NCBI GenBank assembly: GCA_036004685.1
Contig: DASYRE010000053.1
Location: 1 to 61,274, forward strand
Length of the DNA: 61,274 nt
Source: Candidatus Polarisedimenticolia bacterium
GTDB taxonomy: Bacteria; Acidobacteriota; Polarisedimenticolia; Gp22-AA2; AA152
Direction: 5' to 3'
Positions 24,555-32,182 of this stretch are shown one piece after another. The notes below the pieces were generated by a model, which saw only the letters and a list, made by a program, of their open reading frames with translations, made no database searches and had not been told where the DNA came from. Numbering within the stretch: position 1 is the stretch's first letter; each line of letters begins with the position of its first letter. The translations under genes were made by a program, and so were the position numbers.

Positions 24555-26749
24555 GATCGCCTCTTCTCCGCCCGGGGCCGGCGGGCCTCCTGATCGGCCT
24601 GCGCGTCGTAGCCGTAATATAGGTACTCGGCGTACTGGTGGCCTCCCCTTTTAAGATCGACGTTGTTCATGACGAGCCCAAGGAGGTTGGCGTTCACCTC
24701 CTGCAGCTTGTCCCGGGCATGGCGCACCATGTCCCGATCCGTCGCCCCGGGCCGGTGGACGAGCAGCACCCCTTCCGCCCGCGAGGCGAGGATGATCGCG
24801 TCGGGGACGGAGATCACGACGGGGGAATCGATGAGGATCACCTCGTAGCGCGTCGTGAGTAGGTCGATGAGGTCGAACATGCGGCTCGAACCGAGGATCT
24901 CCGAAGGATTCTGGGGGATCCCGTGGCACAGGAGCAGATCGAGGTTGTCGATCCCCGACGGCTGGATCGCCTCCTCCGGCTTGCACCGGTCGCGGACCAG
25001 CTTCATCAGCCCGCGGTCTCCCTGGCGGATGAAGTAGCGCTGCAGGGCGGGACGGCGAAGATCGGCGTCGATGAGGAGCGTCCTTCGGCCGCTCTGCGCC
25101 ATCACCACCGCCAGGTTGGCCGCCGTCGTCGACTTCCCTTCCCCGGCCACCGCGCTGGTGATCACGATCGTCTTCGGGACGGGCCGACCGGAGGAGAACA
25201 GGATCGACGTCCGCAGGTTCCGGTAGCACTCGGTGGCGTGCGAGCGCGGCTGCTGGATCGCCACCGGCACCGACTTCCCTTCCTCCCGCGACAGCCCCTT
25301 GGCCATCTCGACGATCGGCACGACCGTCAGAAGCGGCAGCTTCAGATGCCGGGCGACGTCCTGCGGGCTGCGCACTTTGCGATCGAGGCTGTCCATCAGC
25401 AGGACGAGGCCGACCCCCAGGACCAGGCCCAGTAGCACCGCCACGACAAGGTTGCGGATCGGCTGGGGCTCAATGGGCATCCGGGGGGGCTCGGCCCGAT
25501 CGAGGATCTGGACTCCCGAGGTCTTGAGCTCGCGGGACATGCGCACCGCGTTGAGCCGCGTGAGGATGTCGGAATAGGTCTTGTCGTCCAGGTCCACCCT
25601 CTGCTGCAGCAGTGAGTACGTCACGCCGGTGCGGGAGAGGTTCCTGGCCTCCGCCTTGTGGGCTTCGACGGTCCGGGCGAGGATCCTCTCCTTGGCGACG
25701 AGCGTGTCGTATTCCGATTTCAGATCGAGAAGGTTGCCGCTGAGGACCGAGGGGGCTTCGGCCTGCGCCACCGCTTCCGGCTCGTCCAGGGATGCCAGCT
25801 CCCGTTCCAGCCTTTGGAGCCGGGCTTTGAGCGTGATGATGTCGGGATGTTGCTCGCCGTAGCGCTGGGACATCTCCTTCAGCTGCAGCTGCGAGTCGAC
25901 GTATTCCTTCTGGAGGCTCGCCCGCATTTGCTTTTGGATCTCGGCGTTCAGGGAGGCCGTCGCGGAAGGGACTCCGGACGAGGCAGCCTGGGAGCGGGCC
26001 TTGCGCAGGGCTTCCATCCGCGATTCGACGCCGATGCGCTCGATGTGGGTCGCGAGATAGTCTTCGTTGATCCGGTTCAGGCCGAGGGTGGAGAAAGGAT
26101 CCGCTTCGGAGGAGCCGGTGATCCTCTCCCGGTCCCGGTAGGTCAGGAGCTCGGTCTGCGACTGCTTCAGCTGGCTCTCCGCCTCGACCAGTTTCTTCTC
26201 GAGCCAGGCGATCGCCTGGTCCGCGACCTTCTGCTTCTGCAGGAGGTTGCTCGAGACGTATTCCTCGGCGATGGCGTTGGCAATCCGCGTGATGCGTTCC
26301 GGATCGCTTCCCTGGACCGCCAGACGGATGACCTGATTGTCCTCCACGGTCGTCACGGCGACGCGCAGCTGCAGGGCCTTGGCCAGATCCATCGAGCGCC
26401 TCTCGACCTCCGCTTGCGGCACCTTCCCGTAGAACCCGGCGACCATCAGCTTCTTGACCGTCGCCTGGAGCAGCGACTGGCTGGTCAGGATCGCGCCCTG
26501 CGTCTTGAGGTAGTCGCGCTCGCGGAAGCGGTCCTGCGGCAGCGGATCGAACTCCAGCAGGCGCGGCGATTCCTTGCCGCCCAGGATGCTGACCCTCGCT
26601 TCGTAGACCCGGGGCTGCAGCGCCGTGCCGATCGCCACCAGCGCCGTGAGCGCTCCGGCGAAGCCCAGCACCACCCACTTACGCCGCCAGATGGCGAGGA
26701 AGTATTCGCGGAGATCGAATTCTTGCTCTTGTCGGATCTCTTCAGCCAT
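24551..26749 (-). CDS. Wzc-like polysaccharide co-polymerase with BY-kinase domain
   Basis: 732 residues. One membrane helix at about 28-45, a long periplasmic region with coiled-coil heptads (about 165-390), and a second helix at about 427-447 form the Wzz-type domain that sets chain length. The cytoplasmic kinase has Walker A 'AVAGEGKST' (533-541), Walker A-prime 'LLIDADLRRP' (558-567) and Walker B 'VILIDSP' (637-643). The C-terminal tyrosine cluster 'YAEYLYYGY' (706-714) is the expected site of autophosphorylation. Phosphorylation cycling would control assembly with the Wzy protein and Wza. It sits next to the initiating transferase, a usual arrangement. ATG at 26749; 28 bases separate it from the upstream gene. 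Confidence 0.93.
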   Translation of the reverse strand: MAEEIRQEQEFDLREYFLAIWRRKWVVLGFAGALTALVAIGTALQPRVYEARVSILGGKESPRLLEFDPLPQDRFRERDYLKTQGAILTSQSLLQATVKKLMVAGFYGKVPQAEVERRSMDLAKALQLRVAVTTVEDNQVIRLAVQGSDPERITRIANAIAEEYVSSNLLQKQKVADQAIAWLEKKLVEAESQLKQSQTELLTYRDRERITGSSEADPFSTLGLNRINEDYLATHIERIGVESRMEALRKARSQAASSGVPSATASLNAEIQKQMRASLQKEYVDSQLQLKEMSQRYGEQHPDIITLKARLQRLERELASLDEPEAVAQAEAPSVLSGNLLDLKSEYDTLVAKERILARTVEAHKAEARNLSRTGVTYSLLQQRVDLDDKTYSDILTRLNAVRMSRELKTSGVQILDRAEPPRMPIEPQPIRNLVVAVLLGLVLGVGLVLLMDSLDRKVRSPQDVARHLKLPLLTVVPIVEMAKGLSREEGKSVPVAIQQPRSHATECYRNLRTSILFSSGRPVPKTIVITSAVAGEGKSTTAANLAVVMAQSGRRTLLIDADLRRPALQRYFIRQGDRGLMKLVRDRCKPEEAIQPSGIDNLDLLLCHGIPQNPSEILGSSRMFDLIDLLTTRYEVILIDSPVVISVPDAIILASRAEGVLLVHRPGATDRDMVRHARDKLQEVNANLLGLVMNNVDLKRGGHQYAEYLYYGYDAQADQEARRPRAEKRRS

Positions 26750-26777
26750 GCCCCACCCTTCTCAATCCAGCGTTATC

Positions 26778-28514
26778 TTAGAAAGAACCGAGCCCGCGGA
26801 GGACGACCACGAACGTCTTCCCGAGGATCTTCATGTCGACCAGGGTCGAGCGCTCCCGGACGTACTCGATGTCGAGGCGAATCCAATCGTGAAACGACGT
26901 CTTGCTCCTGCCGCTCACCTGCCACAGCCCGGTCACGCCCGGCCGGACCTTGAGCCGCGCGTCGCGCCAGGCATTGCAGAACTTCATCTCGCGGGCGGCG
27001 AGGGGACGCGGTCCCACCAGGCTCATCTCCCCTTTCAGGACGTTCCAGAGCTGCGGAACCTCGTCGATGCTGTAGCGTCGCAGGAGCCGCCCCAGGGCGG
27101 TGGAGCGCGGGTCGTTCTCGATCTTGAACACCGGCCCGTCCACCTCGCTCAGCGGCCTGAGCTGCGCCTGCATCTTCTCGGCGTCCTTCACCATCGTGCG
27201 GAACTTCACCATCCAGAACTCGCCGCCGCTGCGCCCGCATCGGCGCTGCCGGAAGAAGACCGGGCCGGGACTCGAGAGCTTGATCGCCACGGCGGTCACC
27301 AGGATCAACGGCAGCAGGAGGATGAGCCCCGCCGCCGAGAGGACCATGTCGAGCGCCCGCTTGAGCCCCCTATAGAGCATGTAGCGCACCTTGCTGTGGG
27401 CGTAGTGCCCGGCGGTCGCCGCGACCCCGCGAATGAGGATGTCGGTGTCGGCCAGGTCGATGTCCCCGACGTCCAGCCCCTCCGGGATGGCGACCACGCC
27501 GCGCAGCGCCTGTCCCGGCGAGATCACCGTATCGGCGGCCAGGACGCATCCCTCGACGCGGGAATTCCGCTCGATGCGCGCCCCGGGCATCATCAGGCTT
27601 TCACGCATCAGGCTGCCCTCCTCGACGACGCACCCGTCGCCGATGCAGGCCGGCCCGATGATCTGGGCCTGGGGTCCGATGACGCAGTCGCGTCCGATCA
27701 TGACGGGGCCCAGCAGTGTCGCCATCTGCGACACCTGCGTGCCGCGCCCGACCCAGATCCCTTCCGCGATCTGGCCTTCGAACCGGAAGCCGTTCACGTC
27801 GCCCCGGAGGACGGCCCGGTTGATCCTCAGATAATCCTCCAGCTCGAGGATGTTGCGGGCGTAGCCGCGCAGCTCGCAGGCCTGGATGACGCGCCCCTCG
27901 TCGCGCAGCCGCGGGAGGAGCTGCTCCTTGATGTCGAAATAGACTCCCGGATCGATGGAAGAAAGAACCGACGGGTCGAACACGTAGACCCCCGCGGGGA
28001 CGCGCGCCAGCTGGTTGCTGTCGGAGAGGTTGCGGATGCGGATCCCCCGGACCTGCGAATCGTCGTCCAGCTGCAGCTCGAGGTGGTGCCAATCCCTCGA
28101 CCCCTCGGCGTAGGGACGCACCGCCAGCGTCGCGGCCGCTCCCTTGCGCACGTGGAAATCGCCCAGCTCCTTGAGATCGGCGTCCAGGAACAGGCTTCCA
28201 TGAATCACCAGGAAGGGCTCGTTGCCGATGAAGTCGGCCAGCGACAGGAGGCATCCCGCGGTGCCGCGCGGGTTCGGCTCCTCCGAATAGGTGAGGCGCA
28301 GCCCGAGCTTGCGCCCGTCGCCCAGGGTCTGCTGGTAGATCTCGGGGCTGCCGCTGAGCGCCAGGGCGACTTCCCGGATGCCATGGCGCCGGACGAGCTG
28401 CAGGAGGTATTCCACCATCGGCCGGTTCGCGACGGGAAGCAGGGGCTTGGGGACGGTGCGAACCAGCGGCACCAGATGGGTGTCCTGCCCGCCCGCGAGA
28501 ATGATCGCTCTCAT
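26778..28514 (-). CDS. Degenerate nucleotidyltransferase / left-handed beta-helix / phosphoglycosyltransferase fusion
   Basis: 578 residues in three parts. Residues 1-235 have the sugar-1-phosphate nucleotidyltransferase fold ('PKPLLPVANRPM' at 22-33, 'NPRGTAGCLLSL'), but the nucleotide-binding loop reads GGQDTHL (8-14) instead of GGxGTRL and the metal aspartate position in 'VIHGSLFLDADL' is Ser107. Residues about 250-350 are hexapeptide repeats (left-handed beta-helix). Residues about 380-578 are a monotopic phosphoglycosyltransferase: membrane hairpin 'MVLSAAGLILLLPLILVTAV', 'GEFWMVKFRTM', the Asp484-Glu485 catalytic pair in 'RYSIDEVPQLWNVLKGEMSL' and 'RPGVTGLWQV'. It should start repeat-unit synthesis on undecaprenyl phosphate; the first two domains may be regulatory. 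The ATG at 28514 overlaps the downstream-coordinate end of the GT4 gene as ATGA. Confidence 0.88.
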   Translation of the reverse strand: MRAIILAGGQDTHLVPLVRTVPKPLLPVANRPMVEYLLQLVRRHGIREVALALSGSPEIYQQTLGDGRKLGLRLTYSEEPNPRGTAGCLLSLADFIGNEPFLVIHGSLFLDADLKELGDFHVRKGAAATLAVRPYAEGSRDWHHLELQLDDDSQVRGIRIRNLSDSNQLARVPAGVYVFDPSVLSSIDPGVYFDIKEQLLPRLRDEGRVIQACELRGYARNILELEDYLRINRAVLRGDVNGFRFEGQIAEGIWVGRGTQVSQMATLLGPVMIGRDCVIGPQAQIIGPACIGDGCVVEEGSLMRESLMMPGARIERNSRVEGCVLAADTVISPGQALRGVVAIPEGLDVGDIDLADTDILIRGVAATAGHYAHSKVRYMLYRGLKRALDMVLSAAGLILLLPLILVTAVAIKLSSPGPVFFRQRRCGRSGGEFWMVKFRTMVKDAEKMQAQLRPLSEVDGPVFKIENDPRSTALGRLLRRYSIDEVPQLWNVLKGEMSLVGPRPLAAREMKFCNAWRDARLKVRPGVTGLWQVSGRSKTSFHDWIRLDIEYVRERSTLVDMKILGKTFVVVLRGLGSF

Positions 28515-29713
28515 CGCCGCGCCTCTCCCAGCGCCACGCTGGCCGGCGCCGTCTCCTCCGGCGCCCCTTGCGCCGGCGCCCCGTAGACGCCTTCCACTTC
28601 CCGCACCATCCTCTCCAGGGAGAACCGGCTCTCCGCCGCCGCGCGGGCCGCCCGCCCCATCCGGCGCATCGCTTGCCGGTCCGCCACGATCCCCTCCAGC
28701 GCCGCTCCCAGGGCTCCCACGTCCCCGGGCGGCACGAGACGCCCGGTGACGCCCGCCTCCAAGATTTCCGGAATCCCGCCGACGGACGTCGACACCGCCG
28801 GCAGGCCGGATGCCATGGCCTCCATCAGCGTCACGGGAGTGTTGTCGGCGAGAGTCGGGAGCACGAAGAGATCGCCCCGCCGATATTCCTCCGGCATGCC
28901 CTCCCGCGAGACCCGGCCCGCCAGATCCACTCCCGCCGCCCCCCGGGCCGCCTCGGGAGCTTCACCGACGATCCGCAGGCGCACGGACGGGTGCCGGCGC
29001 CGGAGGGCGTCGAAAGCCTGCAGGAGCTCGCCGATCCCTTTCGTGGCGTCGTTCGGCCCGGCGACGTAGAGCAGCGTGATCGGCCCGGTTCCGGACTCCT
29101 GGGCCGGAGTGAAGCGGCCCACGTCGACGCCGTTGTAGATCTGGTGGACCTTCTTGGCGCCCAGGAAGGAGCGGCGCAGCAGATCGGCGAGCCAGCGCGA
29201 CGGAACCACCAGCTCCAGAGGCGAGAAGGCGAACACCGCTTCTTTCGCCAGCTTGTTGAGGATCGACAATCCGGGCCAGGCGGTGCAGAAAAGGCAGAAG
29301 TGTTTCATCCCCTCGCAGGAAGGGGGCTCCGGCACCGAGCGGACGCACAGCGGCCACTGGTCGTGCAGGGTCCAGACGCTGCGGTGGCGCCGGGAAAGCA
29401 GCAGCGAGGCGAGGGAGAAGCTGCGGCGCTGGACGATGTGGAAGTGCACCACCTCGGGACGGAGCGCTCCCAGGACGCCGCGCAGCTGCCCGATGACGGA
29501 AGGATTCCAGTAGAGGTGCCAGGAATGGCGCTCCGGCTCGGCGGGGAGCTGCAGGGAGATCACCCGCAGCGCTCCGGCCCGGCCTTCCGACTCCCGGTCG
29601 GATCCATGGACGAACGTCACCTCGTGACGGCGGGAGAGCGCCAGCGCCGACTCCCAGGCGATCACGCCCGCGCCGCTGTAGGGGTAATGTCCGCAGAGAA
29701 TCGCGATCCTCAC
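28511..29713 (-). CDS. Glycosyltransferase family 4
   Basis: 400 residues, GT-B fold. N-terminal half: 'RIAILCGHYPYSGAGVIAWE', 'VVHFHIVQRRSF' and 'VWTLHDQWPLC', with a Cys-rich stretch ('CEGMKHFCLFC') seen in some GT4 proteins that carry a small metal-like loop. C-terminal half: 'YNGVDVGRFTP', 'LLYVAGPNDATKGIGELL', 'LFVLPTLADNTPVTLMEAMA' and 'TSVGGIPEI', the standard donor site. It likely adds a sugar to the lipid-linked unit after the initiating transferase encoded next. GTG at 29713 overlaps the upstream stop as GTGA and begins the fold; the frame upstream is open but unconserved. Confidence 0.88.
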   Translation of the reverse strand: MRIAILCGHYPYSGAGVIAWESALALSRRHEVTFVHGSDRESEGRAGALRVISLQLPAEPERHSWHLYWNPSVIGQLRGVLGALRPEVVHFHIVQRRSFSLASLLLSRRHRSVWTLHDQWPLCVRSVPEPPSCEGMKHFCLFCTAWPGLSILNKLAKEAVFAFSPLELVVPSRWLADLLRRSFLGAKKVHQIYNGVDVGRFTPAQESGTGPITLLYVAGPNDATKGIGELLQAFDALRRRHPSVRLRIVGEAPEAARGAAGVDLAGRVSREGMPEEYRRGDLFVLPTLADNTPVTLMEAMASGLPAVSTSVGGIPEILEAGVTGRLVPPGDVGALGAALEGIVADRQAMRRMGRAARAAAESRFSLERMVREVEGVYGAPAQGAPEETAPASVALGEARR

Positions 29714-31194
29714 GCCTGCTCCTGACTCCGAAAGGGGGTGCCGATGGGCCGCGGGAAGCCGGTCGCCGCGTAGCGGCTCAAAAAGGCCAGAAACTGCCGC
29801 CAGTTCTCCTTGACGTCGTAGACGTTGCGAATTTTGAACAGCCGCTTCACGATCCGCCGCGGCGTCAGGTAGTGCTCGATGTAGATCCGGTTCATGGCGT
29901 TGCGCAGCTCTTCGGTGGAGAGATCGCACCACGAACGGCCCGAGACGCCGTCGAAGTCGTGCCAGTCGGCCACCTGGTGCTTCACCTTCTCGTAGAAGGG
30001 GGTCCCCGGGATGGGGGTCATGAGGCTCACCTGGATGTCGTCCGGCTCGGTCTTCTTGATGAAGTCGAGCGTCTCCTTCATCGTCTCGCGGGTCTCTCCC
30101 GGCGCCCCCAGGGAATAGGTGCAGTGGACCCGGATTCCGGCCTCCTTGGCCCAGCGAATCGTGTCCTCGACCTCCTGGAGCGTGATCTCCTTGTCGATCG
30201 CGTCGTCCAGGAGCCTCTGCGAGCCGCTTTCCACCCCGAGCAGGATCTTCGTGCAGCCCGCTTTCCGCATCAGCCGGAACAGCTCGGGCGTCGTCTGGTC
30301 GGCGCGGAAGTTCGCGATCCAGCCGATCTTGACGCCCCGGTCGAGGATTTCCCGGCAAAGCTCTTCGACCCGCCGCACCGTGATGTTCACCGTGTCGTCA
30401 TGGAAGAAGACTTCCCGCGCCCCGTACCGGCTCTGCAGCTCGAGAATCTCGTCGACCACCTTGCCGGCGCTGCGGAAGCGGACCTTGTTGTTGAACATCA
30501 CCGGGACCCAGAGACAAAAGGTGCAGCGGAACGGGCAGCCGCGGCTCGCCATGACCATGAAGCAGGGATCTTGCGTGCGCAGGCCGACGATGTAACGCTC
30601 GGCCGGCACCAGGTCGCGATCGGGCCACGGAAGCTCGTCCAGGTCCTTGATCAGGGGCCGGTCGGCGTTCTCGACCACCTCGCCGCCGCGCTTCCAGGTC
30701 ACCCCTTCGACGCGGGAGAGGTCGGCCCCCCGCCCCAGAGCGTCGGCGATGTCGGGGACCGCGACTTCGAATTCGCCGCGCACCGCCGCGTCCACGAACG
30801 GCTCCGCCACCAACTCCCGGTGGAAGACGGTGACGTGCGTGTCGACCAGGACGGTGACCGCGCCCACCGATTCCTTGGCCAGGCGGGCCATGAGGAGATC
30901 GGTGTGAATCGTGGGCGTGGACGTGGCGATCACGACCATGTCGGGCCGGATCTCCCGGAAGCGCTCGACCGTCCCCTCGATGCCGAGATCCTCGGCGATC
31001 GAGTCGATGTAGTGGACCGAGTAGCCGCGCTTCTTGAGCAGCGCGCCGCACTGCGCGAGCCAGAAGGGATAGGCGTGCGGCACCTGCTTCGTCAGTTTCC
31101 GGGGAAGCCGGTGCGGCCACCGGTCCCCGCTGCGGATCATCACCGCGTCGATCCGATCGTCGGGCCCGTTCAACAGCAGAATCCTCTCGATCAC
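29710..31194 (-). CDS. Radical SAM protein with B12-binding-like N-terminal domain (copy 2)
   Basis: 494 residues from the GTG at 31194, which has GAGGTGAG ending about five bases upstream; a longer form from 31278 would overlap the upstream gene. Layout equals copy 1 at 20894-22378: alpha/beta N-terminus ('VVIATSTPTIHTDLL', 'AVRGEFE'), cluster cysteines 220, 224 and 227 in 'SRGCPFRCTFCLW', then 'FFHDDTVNI', 'LLGVESGSQRLL' and 'LGAPGETRETMKETL'. No DxHxxG cobalt-ligand motif. The two proteins share long stretches but clearly differ, so they are old paralogues probably with different substrates. Substrate and reaction are not readable; modification of the glycan or its lipid is inferred from context. 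Confidence 0.85.
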   Translation of the reverse strand: MIERILLLNGPDDRIDAVMIRSGDRWPHRLPRKLTKQVPHAYPFWLAQCGALLKKRGYSVHYIDSIAEDLGIEGTVERFREIRPDMVVIATSTPTIHTDLLMARLAKESVGAVTVLVDTHVTVFHRELVAEPFVDAAVRGEFEVAVPDIADALGRGADLSRVEGVTWKRGGEVVENADRPLIKDLDELPWPDRDLVPAERYIVGLRTQDPCFMVMASRGCPFRCTFCLWVPVMFNNKVRFRSAGKVVDEILELQSRYGAREVFFHDDTVNITVRRVEELCREILDRGVKIGWIANFRADQTTPELFRLMRKAGCTKILLGVESGSQRLLDDAIDKEITLQEVEDTIRWAKEAGIRVHCTYSLGAPGETRETMKETLDFIKKTEPDDIQVSLMTPIPGTPFYEKVKHQVADWHDFDGVSGRSWCDLSTEELRNAMNRIYIEHYLTPRRIVKRLFKIRNVYDVKENWRQFLAFLSRYAATGFPRPIGTPFRSQEQA

Positions 31195-31231
31195 GTCGCT
31201 CACCTCATCGGGTAATGAAAAGCTCGCACGT

Positions 31232-32182
31232 TCACGTCCAGGCCTCTTGCCGCGGCGGGGGAACCCGACCCGCGGCACGCTTCATCCAGTAATAAAGGTA
31301 GCCGGCACCCAGGAGCGCGCGCCGCTCCTGGGCGAAGCTGCGTCCGGGCTTTCCCAGCAAGCGCCATCCGGCCGCCGCCAGGAAGCACAAGGGGCTTCCC
31401 GCCAGGAAGACCAGACAGTTCAAGGCCACCTGGACGGCGCTTTCCGTTCCATGGGCCGCCCGCGTGTAGCCGGAGAAGAAGAGCCTCTCGCGGAAGAACT
31501 TCCGGGTCAGCCGGCTGGCGGGCGCGAGGTGGCGCACCACGATCGTCGGCAGGTACTGCAGCCGCCGCCCGCGCGAGCGCGCCCGGACGAAGAACTCGGT
31601 GTCGCCCCCGCCCATCAGGGAGTCCCCCTTCCGATCCAGGTCCAGCCGGAAGAGCCCGAGCTCCTGGAAGAGGGACTTGCGGAATGCGACGTTCGTTCCG
31701 TACAGCCAGGGAGGCGAGGTCACCTCCAGCGGCTGCGGGCCGTAGTCGAGGTGAATCAGGTAGCGCAGGAGGACGTCGGAGAACCAGGCGGGGCGGGGAA
31801 TCTCCCATATCAGCTCCACCCTCCCTCCCAGGATGGGGGCGTCGTGTAGCTCGAACCCGGCCAGGATCGACGCGGCCCAATCGTACCGGGCCCGCGCGTC
31901 GTCGTCCAGAAACGCGACCAGGTCGCCGGCCGCCTCCCGGATGCCGCGGTTCCGCGCTGCATCGAGCCCCAGCTCCGGCTCCAGGACGTACCGCGGGGCG
32001 ATGCGGCCGCGCGCCTGGCAGCGCGCCACGACCGCCGAGGTATCGTCGGCGGAGGCGTTGTCCACCACGATCACTTCGAAGCGCTCGCGGGAGAGCGACT
32101 GCTCCTCGAGGCTTTCGAGCGCGCCCGCCAGCAATCCGGCGCGATTGTGGGTGCAGATCAGGATCGTCAGGTCGACGCTCAT
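31232..32182 (-). CDS. Glycosyltransferase family 2
   Basis: 316 residues. GT-A domain: 'TILICTHNRAGLLAGALESL', 'VIVVDNASADDTSAVV', 'AARNRGIREAAGDLVAFLDDDAR' with DDD as the metal site, and 'GGGDTEFFVRARSRG' as the acceptor/base region. Two C-terminal hydrophobic segments (about 245-275) may anchor it. Typical inverting rhamnosyl- or galactosyl-like transferase shape; sugar unknown. ATG at 32182 overlaps the stop of the GT-C gene as ATGA. 37 bases lie between its stop and the radical-SAM start. Confidence 0.88.
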   Translation of the reverse strand: MSVDLTILICTHNRAGLLAGALESLEEQSLSRERFEVIVVDNASADDTSAVVARCQARGRIAPRYVLEPELGLDAARNRGIREAAGDLVAFLDDDARARYDWAASILAGFELHDAPILGGRVELIWEIPRPAWFSDVLLRYLIHLDYGPQPLEVTSPPWLYGTNVAFRKSLFQELGLFRLDLDRKGDSLMGGGDTEFFVRARSRGRRLQYLPTIVVRHLAPASRLTRKFFRERLFFSGYTRAAHGTESAVQVALNCLVFLAGSPLCFLAAAGWRLLGKPGRSFAQERRALLGAGYLYYWMKRAAGRVPPPRQEAWT

